64,000 bases of DNA from Streptomyces sp. ALI-76-A (GCF_030287445.1 NZ_JASVWB010000002.1:6138001-6202000); one strand, 5' to 3'; shown: positions 36,071-44,941, numbered from the stretch's first letter. Translations and numbers: made by a program. Notes: generated from the letters alone by a model not told the origin.

Positions 36071-36805
36071 ATGTCGCTGAAAGCAGTCGTCTGGGACGTG
36101 GACGACACGATCTTCGACTACACCACCGCCGACCGCGCCGGCATGCGCGGACACCTCGCGGCCGAGGGCCTGCTCGACGGGTACGAGAGCGTCGAGCGGG
36201 CCCTGGCACGGTGGCGGGAGGTGACCGACGCGCAGTGGGCGCGGTTCGCGGCGGGGGAGGCGACCTTCCAGGGACAGCGCCGGGACCGCGTACGGGTCTT
36301 CCTGGACGACGCGGCACTGACCGACGCCGAGGCCGACGCCTGGTTCCAGCGGTACATCACGCACTACGAAGCCGCCTGGGCCCTGTTCCCGGACGTCCTG
36401 CCGGTCCTGGACGCCCTCGCGGCCAGTCACCGGCATGCCGTGCTGTCGAACTCCAGCCTCCACGTCCAGGACCGCAAGCTGCGGCTGCTCGGCGTGCACG
36501 ACCGCTTCGAGGCCATCCTGTGCGCGGCCGAGCTGGGCGTCTCCAAGCCGGCGGCACGCGCCTTCCTGGCGGCCTGCGAGGCCCTGGAGCTGGCTCCGCA
36601 CGAGGTGGCCTACGTCGGCGACCACCCGGAGATCGACGGGCGGGGCGCCGCCGACGCCGGGCTGCTGTCGGTCTGGATCGATCGCGGGGGCCAGTACGCG
36701 ACCGTCGACCCGCCCACCGGACCGCACCGGATCGCCTCCCTCGCCGAACTCCCCGCGATCCTCGGCGCGGATACCCGTTTTGGAGCCCCGTCCACCTTCG
36801 GGTAA
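36071..36805 (+). CDS. HAD-superfamily hydrolase
   Basis: A 244-residue HAD hydrolase of the cap-containing type. Motif I is VVWDVDDTIFDY (nucleophile and acid Asp), motif II is AVLSNSS, motif III Lys is in LGVSKPAARAF, and motif IV is YVGDHPEIDGRGAADAG. Similar proteins dephosphorylate small phosphometabolites (phosphoglycolate-, pyridoxal- or nucleotide-type substrates). The ATG at 36071 begins directly before motif I. The 3' end of the gene contains the promoter of the tRNA array. Confidence 0.88.
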   Translation: MSLKAVVWDVDDTIFDYTTADRAGMRGHLAAEGLLDGYESVERALARWREVTDAQWARFAAGEATFQGQRRDRVRVFLDDAALTDAEADAWFQRYITHYEAAWALFPDVLPVLDALAASHRHAVLSNSSLHVQDRKLRLLGVHDRFEAILCAAELGVSKPAARAFLAACEALELAPHEVAYVGDHPEIDGRGAADAGLLSVWIDRGGQYATVDPPTGPHRIASLAELPAILGADTRFGAPSTFG

Positions 36806-36808
36806 TGT
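36780..36808 (+). promoter_or_regulatory. promoter of the tRNA-Gln/Glu array
   Basis: TTGGAG (36780-36785), 17 bases, TAATGT (36803-36808) fits the HrdB consensus well. Transcription should start near 36815, about 80 bases before the first tRNA. The boxes lie within the last codons and stop of the HAD gene. Confidence 0.65.
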
Positions 36809-36896
36809 TCTTTCTGCGCCGCCGGGGAGCAGACCGAAAGGTCCCGAGCCGAAGGCGCAAGCTAAAACAAGATCCCCATCAGGGATTGCGTTTCAG

Positions 36897-36968
36897 TGGC
36901 CTATGGTGTAATTGGCAGCACGACGGTTTCTGGTTCCGTTAGTCTAGGTTCGAGTCCTGGTAGGCCAG
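36897..36968 (+). tRNA. tRNA-Gln (anticodon CTG), first copy
   Basis: A 72-base cloverleaf without encoded CCA: acceptor TGGCCTA / TAGGCCA, D arm GTGT/GCAC, anticodon loop TTCTGGT giving CTG at 34-36, and T arm with GGTTCGAGTCC. The anticodon stem ACGGT/TCCGT has a T31-T39 mismatch next to the loop, unlike the second copy. Confidence 0.93.
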
Positions 36969-37010
36969 CTCGCAGAGCTCATCTGCAACCGCGGAGATCG
37001 ACTCCGCAAC

Positions 37011-37083
37011 GCCCCCGTTGTGTAGCGGCCTAGCACGCCGCCCTCTCAAGGCGGTAGCGCCGGTTCGAATCCGGTCGGGGGTA
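37011..37083 (+). tRNA. tRNA-Glu (anticodon CTC), first copy
   Basis: A 73-base cloverleaf: acceptor GCCCCCG / CGGGGGT with a terminal G-U pair, anticodon stem GCCGC.. with loop CTCTCAA giving CTC, T loop GGTTCGAATCC, discriminator A. No encoded CCA. Confidence 0.95.
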
Positions 37084-37145
37084 CAGATCCTTCCCAGGGG
37101 GACAGTCCGGGTCGCACCCGCTGACTCTCATGCAGGATCGCTAGG

Positions 37146-37218
37146 GCCCCCGTTGTGTAGCGGCCTAGCACGCCGCCCTCTCAAGGCGGTAGCGCCGGTT
37201 CGAATCCGGTCGGGGGTA
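37146..37218 (+). tRNA. tRNA-Glu (anticodon CTC), second copy
   Basis: Identical over 73 bases to the first tRNA-Glu in this array, with unrelated flanks, so a duplication of the gene unit. Confidence 0.95.
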
Positions 37219-37238
37219 CAAACTGCTCTAAACCACAT

Positions 37239-37310
37239 TGGTCTATGGTGTAATTGGCAGCACGGCTGATTCTGGTTCAGTTAGTCTTGGTTCGAGTCCA
37301 GGTAGACCAG
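37239..37310 (+). tRNA. tRNA-Gln (anticodon CTG), second copy
   Basis: A 72-base cloverleaf: acceptor TGGTCTA / TAGACCA, anticodon stem GCTGA/TCAGT (first pair G-T) with loop TTCTGGT, T stem with TTGG/CCAG. It differs from the first tRNA-Gln by compensatory changes in the acceptor and T stems. Confidence 0.94.
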
Positions 37311-37338
37311 CTCGGATCTGCGGAAACGTAAGATCCTC

Positions 37339-37411
37339 GCCCCCGTTGTGTAGCGGCCTAGCACGCCGCCCTCTCAAGGCGGTAGCGCCGGTTCGAATCC
37401 GGTCGGGGGTA
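37339..37411 (+). tRNA. tRNA-Glu (anticodon CTC), third copy
   Basis: Identical to the other two tRNA-Glu genes of this array. It is the last tRNA before a strong terminator. Confidence 0.95.
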
Positions 37412-37417
37412 CAGAAA

Positions 37418-37451
37418 CCGATGGGCCTCCGCTTCGGCGGGGGCCCATCGG
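37418..37451 (+). terminator. terminator of the tRNA array
   Basis: CCGATGGGCCTCCGC (37418-37432) pairs with GCGGGGGCCCATCGG (37437-37451) through 15 positions with one G-U, closing a TTCG tetraloop, seven bases after the last tRNA. Confidence 0.9.
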
Positions 37452-37600
37452 CATGTCCGGGGCCGGTCCGTGCGGTGCCCGTCGGCAGGCGCCCGGTGCG
37501 TCAACCGGCCGTGCGCCACGATCAGTTGGGTGTGGGGCGTCCGCAAGAGCCTGCCGCGGCACTGAGGCGGGCCCTCCACGGGTGACGTCCGGCAGGCAGG

Positions 37601-38317
37601 TCAGCCCGTGCGGCGCAGGGCCTCGGAGAGGCGGGCGGCGGCGTCGATGACGGCCTGGGCGTGCATACGGCCGGGGTGGCGCGACAGGCGCTCGATCGGG
37701 CCGGAGACGGAGACGGCGGCGACCACGCGGTTGGAGGGGCCGCGCACCGGAGCGGACACGGAGGCGACGCCCGGCTCGCGCTCACCGATGGACTGGGCCC
37801 AGCCACGGCGTCGTACGCCCGACAGGGCCGTGGCCGTGAAGCGGGCGCCCTGGAGGCCGCGGTGCAGGCGCTCCGGCTCCTCCCAGGCCATCAGGATCTG
37901 CGCGGAGGAGCCGGCCTTCATGGTGAGCGTCGAGCCGACCGGGACCGTGTCCCGCAGGCCGGACAGGCGCTCCGCCGCGGCGACGCAGATGCGCATGTCG
38001 CCCTGGCGGCGGTAGAGCTGAGCGCTCTCGCCCGTGATGTCCCGCAGGTGGGTGAGCACCGGGCCGGCGGTCGCCAGGAGGCGGTCCTCGCCCGCCGCCG
38101 CGGCCAGCTCCGCGAGCCGGGGGCCGAGAATGAAACGGCCCTGCATGTCACGCGCCACCATGCGGTGGTGTTCCAGAGCCACGGCCAGCCGGTGGGCCGT
38201 GGGTCGTGCCAGCCCGGTCGCCGCGACCAGACCCGCGAGGGTGGCCGGACCGGACTCCAGAGCGCTCAGGACAAGGGCTGCCTTGTCCAGAACGCCGACG
38301 CCGCTACTGTTGTCCAT
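37601..38317 (-). CDS. ndgR: IclR-family regulator NdgR
   Basis: A 238-residue IclR-type regulator, essentially matching S. coelicolor NdgR as I remember it (MDNSSGVGVLDKAALVLSAL at the N-terminus). The winged HTH spans about 8-60 (LAGLVAATGLARPTAHRLAVAL is the recognition region) and the effector domain follows. NdgR controls leucine and other amino acid genes, typically binding in the shared promoter region with leuC. The ATG at 38317 gives the conserved length; frames upstream do not. It is divergently transcribed from leuC, 190 bases apart. Confidence 0.95.
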   Translation of the reverse strand: MDNSSGVGVLDKAALVLSALESGPATLAGLVAATGLARPTAHRLAVALEHHRMVARDMQGRFILGPRLAELAAAAGEDRLLATAGPVLTHLRDITGESAQLYRRQGDMRICVAAAERLSGLRDTVPVGSTLTMKAGSSAQILMAWEEPERLHRGLQGARFTATALSGVRRRGWAQSIGEREPGVASVSAPVRGPSNRVVAAVSVSGPIERLSRHPGRMHAQAVIDAAARLSEALRRTG

Positions 38318-38507
38318 GAAACGATACTCGCGTCTCACTCTGTGAAACGCAAGTTCAATTTTCCGTGGAACGCGCCACCCTGGAAGACACAGCGGCCCGC
38401 GGAACGAGGGGCCCGGCGGCGGATGCCCGGACACAGGGGCGCGGGCGTCGCCTCCTTCAAGATCTCTAGTTGGGCCGGCGCACCACTTGCCGGCCGGAGG
38501 GAAAGCG
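38318..38507. promoter_or_regulatory. divergent ndgR-leuC control region
   Basis: This 190-base interval serves both ndgR and leuCD. The half next to ndgR is AT-richer and holds two GAAACG copies (38319-38324 and 38343-38348), a TTCAAT, and GGAACGCG near 38367, which resembles the palindrome upstream of leuB. NdgR and its orthologues are known to bind here in other streptomycetes; the precise site is an inference. No -35/-10 pair could be fixed with confidence. Confidence 0.5.
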
Positions 38508-39938
38508 ATGGGTAGGACACTCGCGGAGAAGGTCTGGGACGACCACGTCGTCCGGCGCGCCGAGGGCGAGCCCGACCTCCTCTACATCGATCTGCACCTG
38601 CTGCACGAGGTGACCAGCCCGCAGGCCTTCGACGGTCTGCGCAAGAGCGGTCGCCAGGTGCGCCGCCTCGATCTGACCATCGCGACCGAGGACCACAACA
38701 CCCCGACCCTCGACATCGACAAGCCCATCGCCGACCCGGTCTCCCGGATCCAGCTGGAGACGCTGCGCAAGAACTGCGCCGACTTCGGGGTGCGCCTGCA
38801 CCCGCTGGGCGACGTCGAGCAGGGCGTCGTGCACGTCGTCGGCCCGCAGCTGGGGCTGACCCAGCCCGGCATGACGGTCGTCTGCGGCGACTCGCACACC
38901 TCCACGCACGGCGCCTTCGGCGGTCTGGCGTTCGGCATCGGCACCTCTCAGGTGGAGCACGTGCTGGCCACCCAGACGCTGCCGATGGCCCGCCCGAAGA
39001 CCATGGCCATCACCGTCGACGGCGATCTGCCCGACGGCGTCACCGCCAAGGACCTGATCCTCACCATCATCGCCAAGATCGGCACCGGCGGCGGCCAGGG
39101 CTACGTCCTGGAATACCGCGGCTCCGCCATCGAGCAGCTCTCGATGGAGGCCCGGATGACCATCTGCAACATGTCGATCGAGGCCGGCGCCCGCGCGGGC
39201 ATGATCGCCCCGGACGAGACCACCTTCGCGTACCTCGAGGGCCGTCCGCACGCACCCAAGGGCGAGGACTGGGACGCGGCCGTCGCGTACTGGAAGACGC
39301 TGAAGACCGACGAGGACGCCGAGTTCGACGCCGAGGTCGTGATCGAGGCCGCCGAGCTGGCGCCGTTCGTCACCTGGGGCACCAACCCCGGCCAGGGCGC
39401 GCCGCTTTCGGCACACGTCCCCGACCCCGCTTCGTACGAAGACGCTTCGGAGCGCCTCGCCGCCGAAAAGGCCCTGGAGTACATGGGGTTGGAGGCCGGC
39501 CAGCCGCTGAACTCCATCAAGGTGGACACCGTCTTCGTAGGCTCGTGCACCAACGGCCGCATCGAGGACCTGCGGGCCGCCGCCGAGATCATGAAGGACC
39601 GCAAAGTCGCCGACGGCGTACGGATGCTGGTCGTCCCGGGCTCCGCGCGCGTGGGTCTGCAGGCCGTCTCCGAGGGCCTGGACGTCGTCTTCAAGGACGC
39701 CGGCGCCGAATGGCGGCACGCGGGCTGCTCGATGTGTCTGGGCATGAACCCCGACCAGCTGGCCCCGGGCGAGCGCTCCGCGTCCACCTCCAACCGCAAC
39801 TTCGAGGGCCGGCAGGGCAAGGGCGGGCGTACGCACCTGGTGTCGCCGCAGGTCGCGGCGGCCACCGCGGTGCTGGGCCACCTGGCCTCGCCGGCCGACC
39901 TGTCCGACGCCGAGACCCGTACGCCCGCTGGAGTCTGA
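38508..39938 (+). CDS. leuC: 3-isopropylmalate dehydratase large subunit
   Basis: A 476-residue aconitase-family subunit carrying the 4Fe-4S cluster. The cluster cysteines are in VGSCTNGR and [11 protein letters not shown]. Other landmarks are [13 protein letters not shown] at the start, ATEDHNTPT, and [23 protein letters not shown]. With LeuD it interconverts 2- and 3-isopropylmalate. The ATG at 38508 has GGAGGG six bases upstream. It is co-transcribed with leuD, five bases downstream, and controlled by divergent ndgR. Confidence 0.97.
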   Translation: MGRTLAEKVWDDHVVRRAEGEPDLLYIDLHLLHEVTSPQAFDGLRKSGRQVRRLDLTIATEDHNTPTLDIDKPIADPVSRIQLETLRKNCADFGVRLHPLGDVEQGVVHVVGPQLGLTQPGMTVVCGDSHTSTHGAFGGLAFGIGTSQVEHVLATQTLPMARPKTMAITVDGDLPDGVTAKDLILTIIAKIGTGGGQGYVLEYRGSAIEQLSMEARMTICNMSIEAGARAGMIAPDETTFAYLEGRPHAPKGEDWDAAVAYWKTLKTDEDAEFDAEVVIEAAELAPFVTWGTNPGQGAPLSAHVPDPASYEDASERLAAEKALEYMGLEAGQPLNSIKVDTVFVGSCTNGRIEDLRAAAEIMKDRKVADGVRMLVVPGSARVGLQAVSEGLDVVFKDAGAEWRHAGCSMCLGMNPDQLAPGERSASTSNRNFEGRQGKGGRTHLVSPQVAAATAVLGHLASPADLSDAETRTPAGV

Positions 39939-39943
39939 GAGCC

Positions 39944-40537
39944 ATGGAAGCATTCACCACGCACACCGGCCGGGCCGTCCCGCTGCGCCGCTCCAACGTC
40001 GACACCGACCAGATCATCCCTGCTCACTGGCTCAAGAAGGTGACCCGGGACGGGTTCGAGGACGGGCTGTTCGAGGCCTGGCGCAAGGACCCGTCGTTCA
40101 TCCTCAACCAGCCCGAGCGCACGGGTGCGACCGTCCTGGTCGCCGGCCCCGACTTCGGCACCGGCTCCTCCCGCGAGCACGCCGTGTGGGCGCTGCAGAA
40201 CTACGGCTTCAAGGCCGTCATCTCGTCCCGCTTCGCCGACATCTTCCGTGGCAACTCGCTCAAGAACGGCCTGCTCACCGTGGTTCTGGAGCAGAAGATC
40301 GTCGACGCGCTTCAGGAGCTCACGGAGAAGGACGCGACTGCTGAGGTCACTGTGGACCTTGAGGCTCGTGAGGTGCGTGCCGAGGGCATCACCGCCCCCT
40401 TCGAGCTCGACGAGAACGCCCGTTGGCGGCTGCTGAACGGGCTGGACGACATCTCCATCACCCTCCAGAACGAGCCCGACATCGCCGCGTACGAGGCCAA
40501 GCGCCCGTCGCACAAGCCGAGGACGCTGCCGGTCTGA
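39944..40537 (+). CDS. leuD: 3-isopropylmalate dehydratase small subunit
   Basis: A 197-residue swivel-domain subunit. It shows [18 protein letters not shown] near the N-terminus and the conserved [17 protein letters not shown] substrate loop. It completes the isomerase with LeuC. The ATG at 39944 lies five bases after the leuC stop, with GGAG in the end of leuC. Confidence 0.97.
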   Translation: MEAFTTHTGRAVPLRRSNVDTDQIIPAHWLKKVTRDGFEDGLFEAWRKDPSFILNQPERTGATVLVAGPDFGTGSSREHAVWALQNYGFKAVISSRFADIFRGNSLKNGLLTVVLEQKIVDALQELTEKDATAEVTVDLEAREVRAEGITAPFELDENARWRLLNGLDDISITLQNEPDIAAYEAKRPSHKPRTLPV

Positions 40538-40598
40538 CCGGAGCGCCGGTCCGGAGCAACTGAACAGGTCGAGTTTCGGCCACCGCGACACCCCCGCC

Positions 40599-40627
40599 GT
40601 ACCCCCGATCAGCCCGATCGGGGGTAC
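40599..40627 (+). terminator. leuCD terminator
   Basis: A perfect 12-bp stem (GTACCCCCGATC at 40599-40610 with GATCGGGGGTAC at 40616-40627) and 5-base loop, 62 bases after leuD. Confidence 0.85.
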
Positions 40628-40814
40628 CGCTGCGTCTGCACCCGAACGGCCCTGCGCGCCACCCGGTCCCTCCTCAACTTCCCACGTTAAGGCGGTTGTT
40701 GTCGGGGTACGCGTGCCTTGAAGCCGCGGCTGCGCCATGCGCCGGGAAGGCCGTTCGAGGCGGCAGTTGCACCCTGAGCAGGCGACAACTCGCCCCAGAT
40801 GGCACAATCTGTGC

Positions 40815-41045
40815 ATGGAACACGACGGCCAACTCCAGCTCTATGCGGCAGTCGCGGACCGACTCAAGGAAGCGCACGCAAGGGTGCGCGCACTGCAAGT
40901 CCCGGAGGGCGTACGGATGGCGCTGACCCGGAAGCTGCTGGTCATTACGGCCGCGGCCAAGCACGATCTCGCCGATGCGGCAAGGCGTCTGGAGGGGTTC
41001 GTGGCGGACCTCGACGCGGGTCGAATCCCGGAAGAGGAACGCTGA
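40815..41045 (+). CDS. conserved small helical protein, unknown function
   Basis: A 76-residue protein, MEHDGQLQLYAAVADRLKEA at the start, predicted all-helical with heptad-like spacing, highly charged C-terminus (DAGRIPEEER). A gene of this kind sits between leuD and hupS in other streptomycetes, as I recall. There is no Shine-Dalgarno, but CACAAT at 40803-40808 ends six bases before the ATG and could be a -10 box, so the message may be leaderless. No family function is known to me. Confidence 0.7.
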   Translation: MEHDGQLQLYAAVADRLKEAHARVRALQVPEGVRMALTRKLLVITAAAKHDLADAARRLEGFVADLDAGRIPEEER

Positions 41046-41102
41046 ACAAGTCCAGAACAGCCGAGTTCGTTGCGGCGCACGGGTGATAAGCCCGTTTCGT
41101 GT

Positions 41103-41131
41103 TTGATTTGCGGTATATATCTGCCTAACGT
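41103..41131 (+). promoter_or_regulatory. hupS promoter
   Basis: TTGATT (41103-41108), 17 bases including an AT-rich TATATAT, then TAACGT (41126-41131). This is a strong HrdB-like promoter; the predicted start near 41138 leaves a leader of about 45 bases before hupS. Confidence 0.6.
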
Positions 41132-41182
41132 GCGAAAACGCTTGAACACTTTCGTTCTGGCAATGTCTCCGAAGGGGAAGAC

Positions 41183-41830
41183 GTGAACAAGGCGCAGCTC
41201 GTAGAAGCGATTGCCGACAAGATGGGGGGCCGCCAGCAGGCCGCCGATGCTGTCGACGCGGTCCTGGACGCCATCGTCCGCGCGGTCGTCGCGGGTGACC
41301 GGGTCTCGGTCACCGGTTTCGGTTCGTTCGAGAAGGTCGACCGTCCGGCCCGTTACGCCCGCAACCCCCAGACGGGCGAGCGGGTTCGGGTCAAGAAGAC
41401 CTCCGTCCCCCGCTTCCGTGCCGGTCAGGGCTTCAAGGACCTGGTCAGCGGCTCGAAGAAGCTCCCGAAGAACGACGTCGCCGTCAAGAAGGCACCCAAG
41501 GGCAGCCTGTCCGGCCCGGCGCCGACCATCGCCAAGTCCGCGGCCAAGAAGGCCGCCACCAAGAAGGCGACGGGCGCGGCGCGGAAGACGACGACCGCGA
41601 AGAAGGCCACGCCCGCGGCGAGGAAGACGACCGCGACCGCGAAGAAGACCACGGCCAAGAAGACGACGGGTACGCAGCCCGCCGCCAAGACCACGGCGAC
41701 GAAGTCGACCGCGAAGAAGACCGCGGCCAAGAAGGCCCCGGCGCAGAAGGCGACGGCCAAGAAGGCCCCCGCCAAGAAGTCGACGTCCCGCACGACCACC
41801 GCCAAGAAGGCCACCGCCCGCAAGAGGTAA
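41183..41830 (+). CDS. hupS: histone-like HU protein with Lys/Ala tail (HupS)
   Basis: A 215-residue two-part nucleoid protein. Residues 1-95 are a standard HU domain (MNKAQLVEAIADK, GFGSFEKVDRPARYARNPQTGE, VPRFRAGQGFKDLV). Residues 96-215 are a histone-H1-like tail of KKA, AKK and KKTT repeats, found in actinobacterial HupS/HupB proteins. In S. coelicolor HupS is the developmentally regulated HU that compacts and protects spore DNA. Translation begins at the GTG at 41183 with GAAGGGGAAG upstream. It has its own promoter. Confidence 0.95.
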   Translation: MNKAQLVEAIADKMGGRQQAADAVDAVLDAIVRAVVAGDRVSVTGFGSFEKVDRPARYARNPQTGERVRVKKTSVPRFRAGQGFKDLVSGSKKLPKNDVAVKKAPKGSLSGPAPTIAKSAAKKAATKKATGAARKTTTAKKATPAARKTTATAKKTTAKKTTGTQPAAKTTATKSTAKKTAAKKAPAQKATAKKAPAKKSTSRTTTAKKATARKR

Positions 41831-41852
41831 GGGCACAGGGGCACTCACGCGC

Positions 41853-41882
41853 CGGGCCGGACTCCGTACGGAGCCCGGCCCG
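41853..41882. terminator. bidirectional terminator downstream of hupS
   Basis: CGGGCCGGACTCC (41853-41865) pairs with GGAGCCCGGCCCG (41870-41882) with one mismatch and a 4-base loop, between hupS and the convergent small gene. Confidence 0.75.
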
Positions 41883-41981
41883 CGGCGTGTCCGGGAGGAG
41901 ATCCGGAGAAGATCCCGGGGAGATCCAGGGAGAGCCGGGGGATCGTCGAGGGGGACTCGGAAGCGTCGGAAGGTCAGTGGG

Positions 41982-42185
41982 TCAGAAGGTCTGGAGCGTC
42001 ACCAGGGTGATCCGGCGGGTCTCGCCCTCGCCCTCCGTCTCGATGCGCACCCGCTGCCCGGGCCGCAGCAGCCTCAGCCCGCCCGCGTCGAACGCCGGCG
42101 CGTCGAAGGGCACCGGGGTGCCGTCGTCCAGCAGCACCTGTCCACTGCGGCTGTCGGGGTCGTACGTGTACGCGGTGGCCTGCAT
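41982..42185 (-). CDS. small OB-fold-like (cold-shock-like) conserved protein
   Basis: A 67-residue beta-rich protein beginning MQATAYTYDPDSRSGQVLLDDGT and ending GQRVRIETEGEGETRRITLVTLQTF. The spacing of glycines and the LRPGQRVRI segment resemble cold-shock/OB-fold domains, though the RNP motifs of true CspA proteins are missing. It lies 9 bases after cofC and is probably co-transcribed with it. Function unknown. Confidence 0.6.
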   Translation of the reverse strand: MQATAYTYDPDSRSGQVLLDDGTPVPFDAPAFDAGGLRLLRPGQRVRIETEGEGETRRITLVTLQTF

Positions 42186-42194
42186 GGCGGCAGC

Positions 42195-42833
42195 CTACTG
42201 CCCGGGGATCAGCAGGCGCGCGGCCTGAGCCGCCGTGCGGGGGCCCACGCCGAGGACCAGCGCGGCACGCAGGTCGGCTCCGGTGTCCACGTCCTGGCGT
42301 ACGGAATCCACCGCGTCGAGGGTGAGTTCGACCGCTCCCGCGGCGCGGTGGCGCGAGCGGGAATCCGTACCGAAGGCGGGGCGCAATTCCTCGCCTTCCC
42401 GGGCGGTCAGCAGAGTGGTGCCGATCGCGGCGGCATCCGGGAGAAACGCACGGGGGAATTCCGAGGCCGCGTCCAGGACCCGGGCCAATTCCAGCGGGCG
42501 CAGTGCCGGCAGATCCGCGTTGAGGGCCGCCACGGCGCTTTCCGGTCGCGATGCGCGTACGGCGTCCGCCGCGTGCGCCAGAGCCGCGTTCAGGCCGCCG
42601 CGCGGCTCGTCGGAGACGATGCGGGCCCCCAGCGCGCCCAGCTCCCGGCCGGCCAGGGCGTCGTTGGTGACGACTGCCACATCCTTCACGGCGGCGCAGG
42701 CCAGGGCGGCCGCCACGGTGTCCTGGGCGAAGGCGAGCGCCAGGCCCGGGCGCAGACCGTCGGCGGCGGTGTCCGAGAGCCTGCTCTTCGCCCGCGCCAG
42801 CGCCTTCACGGGTATGACCAAGGTCCACTGCAC
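42195..42833 (-). CDS. cofC: 2-phospholactate/phosphoenolpyruvate guanylyltransferase (CofC/FbiD)
   Basis: A 212-residue nucleotidyltransferase of the CofC family: VIPVKALARAKSRLSD at the N-terminus binds GTP, NADLPALRP supplies a metal aspartate, and the FGTDSRSRH segment lies in the acceptor site. The enzyme activates phosphoenolpyruvate or 2-phospholactate with GTP in the biosynthesis of cofactor F420; actinobacterial members (FbiD) use phosphoenolpyruvate. The ATG at 42833 is the first in a conserved frame. It is divergent from plsC; the other F420 genes are not in this window. Confidence 0.88.
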   Translation of the reverse strand: MQWTLVIPVKALARAKSRLSDTAADGLRPGLALAFAQDTVAAALACAAVKDVAVVTNDALAGRELGALGARIVSDEPRGGLNAALAHAADAVRASRPESAVAALNADLPALRPLELARVLDAASEFPRAFLPDAAAIGTTLLTAREGEELRPAFGTDSRSRHRAAGAVELTLDAVDSVRQDVDTGADLRAALVLGVGPRTAAQAARLLIPGQ

Positions 42834-42986
42834 GAGCGTTCCGTCCCTCCCTTGTCGCGGCCATTGTTACTCAGCCGTCACCGGCCCATCCGGCGGGCGC
42901 GGGGGCGGGGCGTACGGTGTTCTCGACAGACCGGCGGCCTGGGGTGACACTTGTGCGGCCCCCAGGCCCTAGAGGAAGGTGTCCGC

Positions 42987-43763
42987 GTGCCCCGCCGCAG
43001 AATCGGCTTCTGGTACCGCTTCGCAGCGGTGCTCTGCAAACCGCCGCTGGTGGTTCTGATCAAGCGGGACTGGCGCGGAATGGAGCACATTCCGGCTGAT
43101 GGCGGATTTATTACCGCGGTGAACCACAATTCGCACATCGATCCCTTCGCGTACGGGCACTTCCAGTACAACACCGGCCGCGTTCCGCGATTCCTGGCGA
43201 AGAGCAGTCTTTTCACAAAGGGATTCGTCGGCGCCGCGATGCGCGGTACCGGACAGATCCCCGTCTACCGCGAGAGCACCGACGCGCTCAGTGCCTTCCG
43301 GGCCGCCATCGCCGCCGTCGAGCGCGGTGAGTGCGTCGCCTTCTACCCCGAGGGCACCCTCACCCGCGACCCGATGGGCTGGCCCATGGTCGCCAAGACC
43401 GGTGCCGCCCGGGTCGCCCTTCAGACCAGGTGCCCGGTGATCCCGGTGGCCCAGTGGGGCGCCAACGAGGTGCTGCCGCCGTACGCCAGGAAGCTCAACC
43501 TCCTTCCGCGCAAGACCTCCCGGGTGCTCGCCGGGCCCCCGGTGGATCTGCAGCGCTTCTACGACAAGGAGATGACCCCGGAGCTCCTGAAGGAGGCGAC
43601 CGAGGCCATCATGGCCGCCGTCACCCGTCAGCTGGAGGAGATCCGCGGCGAGAAGGCGCCCGCCACGCCCTACGACCCGCGCCACGAGCGACGTGAGCAG
43701 CGGCGCCGGACCCGGGCACAGACGCAGCGGAAGGTCGGACAGGAAGAGGGGCAGGGCACGTGA
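42987..43763 (+). CDS. 1-acylglycerol-3-phosphate O-acyltransferase (PlsC family)
   Basis: A 258-residue membrane-associated acyltransferase with the HX4D motif in NHNSHIDP and the substrate motif FYPEGTLTRD, plus PVIPVAQWG. It should acylate lysophosphatidic acid in phospholipid synthesis. The C-terminal 40 residues are Arg/Gln-rich and probably contact the membrane. The GTG at 42987 has GAGGAAGG seven bases upstream. Its end overlaps gpsA by four bases (GTGA); gpsA makes glycerol-3-phosphate, so the pair supplies the first steps of phospholipid assembly. Confidence 0.9.
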   Translation: MPRRRIGFWYRFAAVLCKPPLVVLIKRDWRGMEHIPADGGFITAVNHNSHIDPFAYGHFQYNTGRVPRFLAKSSLFTKGFVGAAMRGTGQIPVYRESTDALSAFRAAIAAVERGECVAFYPEGTLTRDPMGWPMVAKTGAARVALQTRCPVIPVAQWGANEVLPPYARKLNLLPRKTSRVLAGPPVDLQRFYDKEMTPELLKEATEAIMAAVTRQLEEIRGEKAPATPYDPRHERREQRRRTRAQTQRKVGQEEGQGT

Positions 43764-44770
43764 GCAAGCCGGTCAAGGCGGCGGTCTTCAGCGCCGGTTC
43801 GTGGGGTACGGCGTTCGGCATGGTGCTGGCCGACGCGGGATGCGAGGTCACCCTGTGGGCCCGCCGCGAGGAGGTCGCCGAAGCGGTCAACTCCACCCGC
43901 ACGAACCCCGACTACCTGCCCGGTGTCGAGCTGCCGCAGAACCTGCGGGCCACCACGGACGCGGCCGAGGCCGCCGCCGGCGCCGACTTCACGGTCCTGT
44001 CCGTCCCCTCCCAGACGCTGCGCGCCAACCTCGCCGAGTGGACGCCGCTGCTCGCGCCGGACACGGTCCTCGTGTCGCTGATGAAGGGCGTCGAACTCGG
44101 TTCCGCCATGCGGATGAGCGAGGTCGTCGAGGACGTCGCCAAGGTGGGCCCGAGCCGCATCGCCGTGGTCACCGGACCCAACCTGGCGAGGGAGATCGCC
44201 GCGCGGATGCCGGCCGCCGCCGTGGTCGCGTGCACCGACGAGGGCGTCGCCCGGCGGCTCCAGGCGGCCTGTCACACGCCGTACTTCCGCCCGTACACCA
44301 ACACCGACATCGTGGGCTGCGAACTCGGCGGCGCGGTGAAGAACGTCATCGGTCTGGCCGTCGGCATCGTGGACGGCATGGGCCTGGGCGACAACGCCAA
44401 GGGCTCGCTCATCACCCGCGGCCTCGCGGAGACGACGCGCCTCGGCCTCGCGATGGGCGCCGATCCGCTGACGTTCTCCGGGCTCGCCGGGCTCGGCGAC
44501 CTGGTGGCGACCTGCTCCTCGCCGCTGTCCCGCAACCACACCTTCGGCACCAACCTCGGCCGGGGCATGACCCTCCAGGAGACCATCGCGGTCACCAAGC
44601 AGACCGCCGAGGGCGTCAAGTCCTGTGAGTCCGTGCTGGATCTGGCCCGCCGGCACGGCGTCGACATGCCCATCACCGAGACGGTCGTCGGCATCGTGCA
44701 CGAGGGCAAGCCGCCGGTGGTCGCGCTCAAGGAACTGATGTCGCGCAGCGCGAAACCGGAACGACGCTGA
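43760..44770 (+). CDS. gpsA: glycerol-3-phosphate dehydrogenase [NAD(P)+]
   Basis: A 336-residue dehydrogenase that reduces dihydroxyacetone phosphate to sn-glycerol-3-phosphate. The NAD(P)-binding loop is VFSAGSWGTAFG, the catalytic Lys is in GCELGGAVKNVIGLAVGI, and SGLAGLGDLVATC and TAEGVKSCESVLDLA follow. Note Ser in place of the usual second Gly in the GxGxxG loop region, common in actinobacterial GpsA. The GTG start overlaps the plsC stop. Confidence 0.95.
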   Translation: MSKPVKAAVFSAGSWGTAFGMVLADAGCEVTLWARREEVAEAVNSTRTNPDYLPGVELPQNLRATTDAAEAAAGADFTVLSVPSQTLRANLAEWTPLLAPDTVLVSLMKGVELGSAMRMSEVVEDVAKVGPSRIAVVTGPNLAREIAARMPAAAVVACTDEGVARRLQAACHTPYFRPYTNTDIVGCELGGAVKNVIGLAVGIVDGMGLGDNAKGSLITRGLAETTRLGLAMGADPLTFSGLAGLGDLVATCSSPLSRNHTFGTNLGRGMTLQETIAVTKQTAEGVKSCESVLDLARRHGVDMPITETVVGIVHEGKPPVVALKELMSRSAKPERR

Positions 44771-44903
44771 GCGAGTCCGGCCACGAGGCGACGCCGAGCG
44801 CGTCCGGGTGCGGCGTGACACCGGGCAGTACACGGCCGGCGACCCTCCGTGCGACGCTGGGCGACCGTCCGTGCGACGCTGGGTGACAGCGGCCCAGCGG
44901 ACG

Positions 44904-44932
44904 CTGACTCGGCAGATACCAGCGGGTACTCT
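44904..44932 (+). promoter_or_regulatory. candidate ddl promoter
   Basis: CTGACT (44904-44909), 17 bases, TACTCT (44927-44932). The start point would fall close to the ddl ATG at 44942, consistent with the lack of a Shine-Dalgarno there and a leaderless or nearly leaderless message. Confidence 0.45.
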
Positions 44933-44941
44933 CAAGCCGAT

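Noticed and set aside
37011..37411. Regular 73-base repeats that could suggest a CRISPR-like or other repeat array
   Set aside because: The repeats fold as complete tRNA-Glu cloverleaves with CTC anticodons and have unequal spacers.
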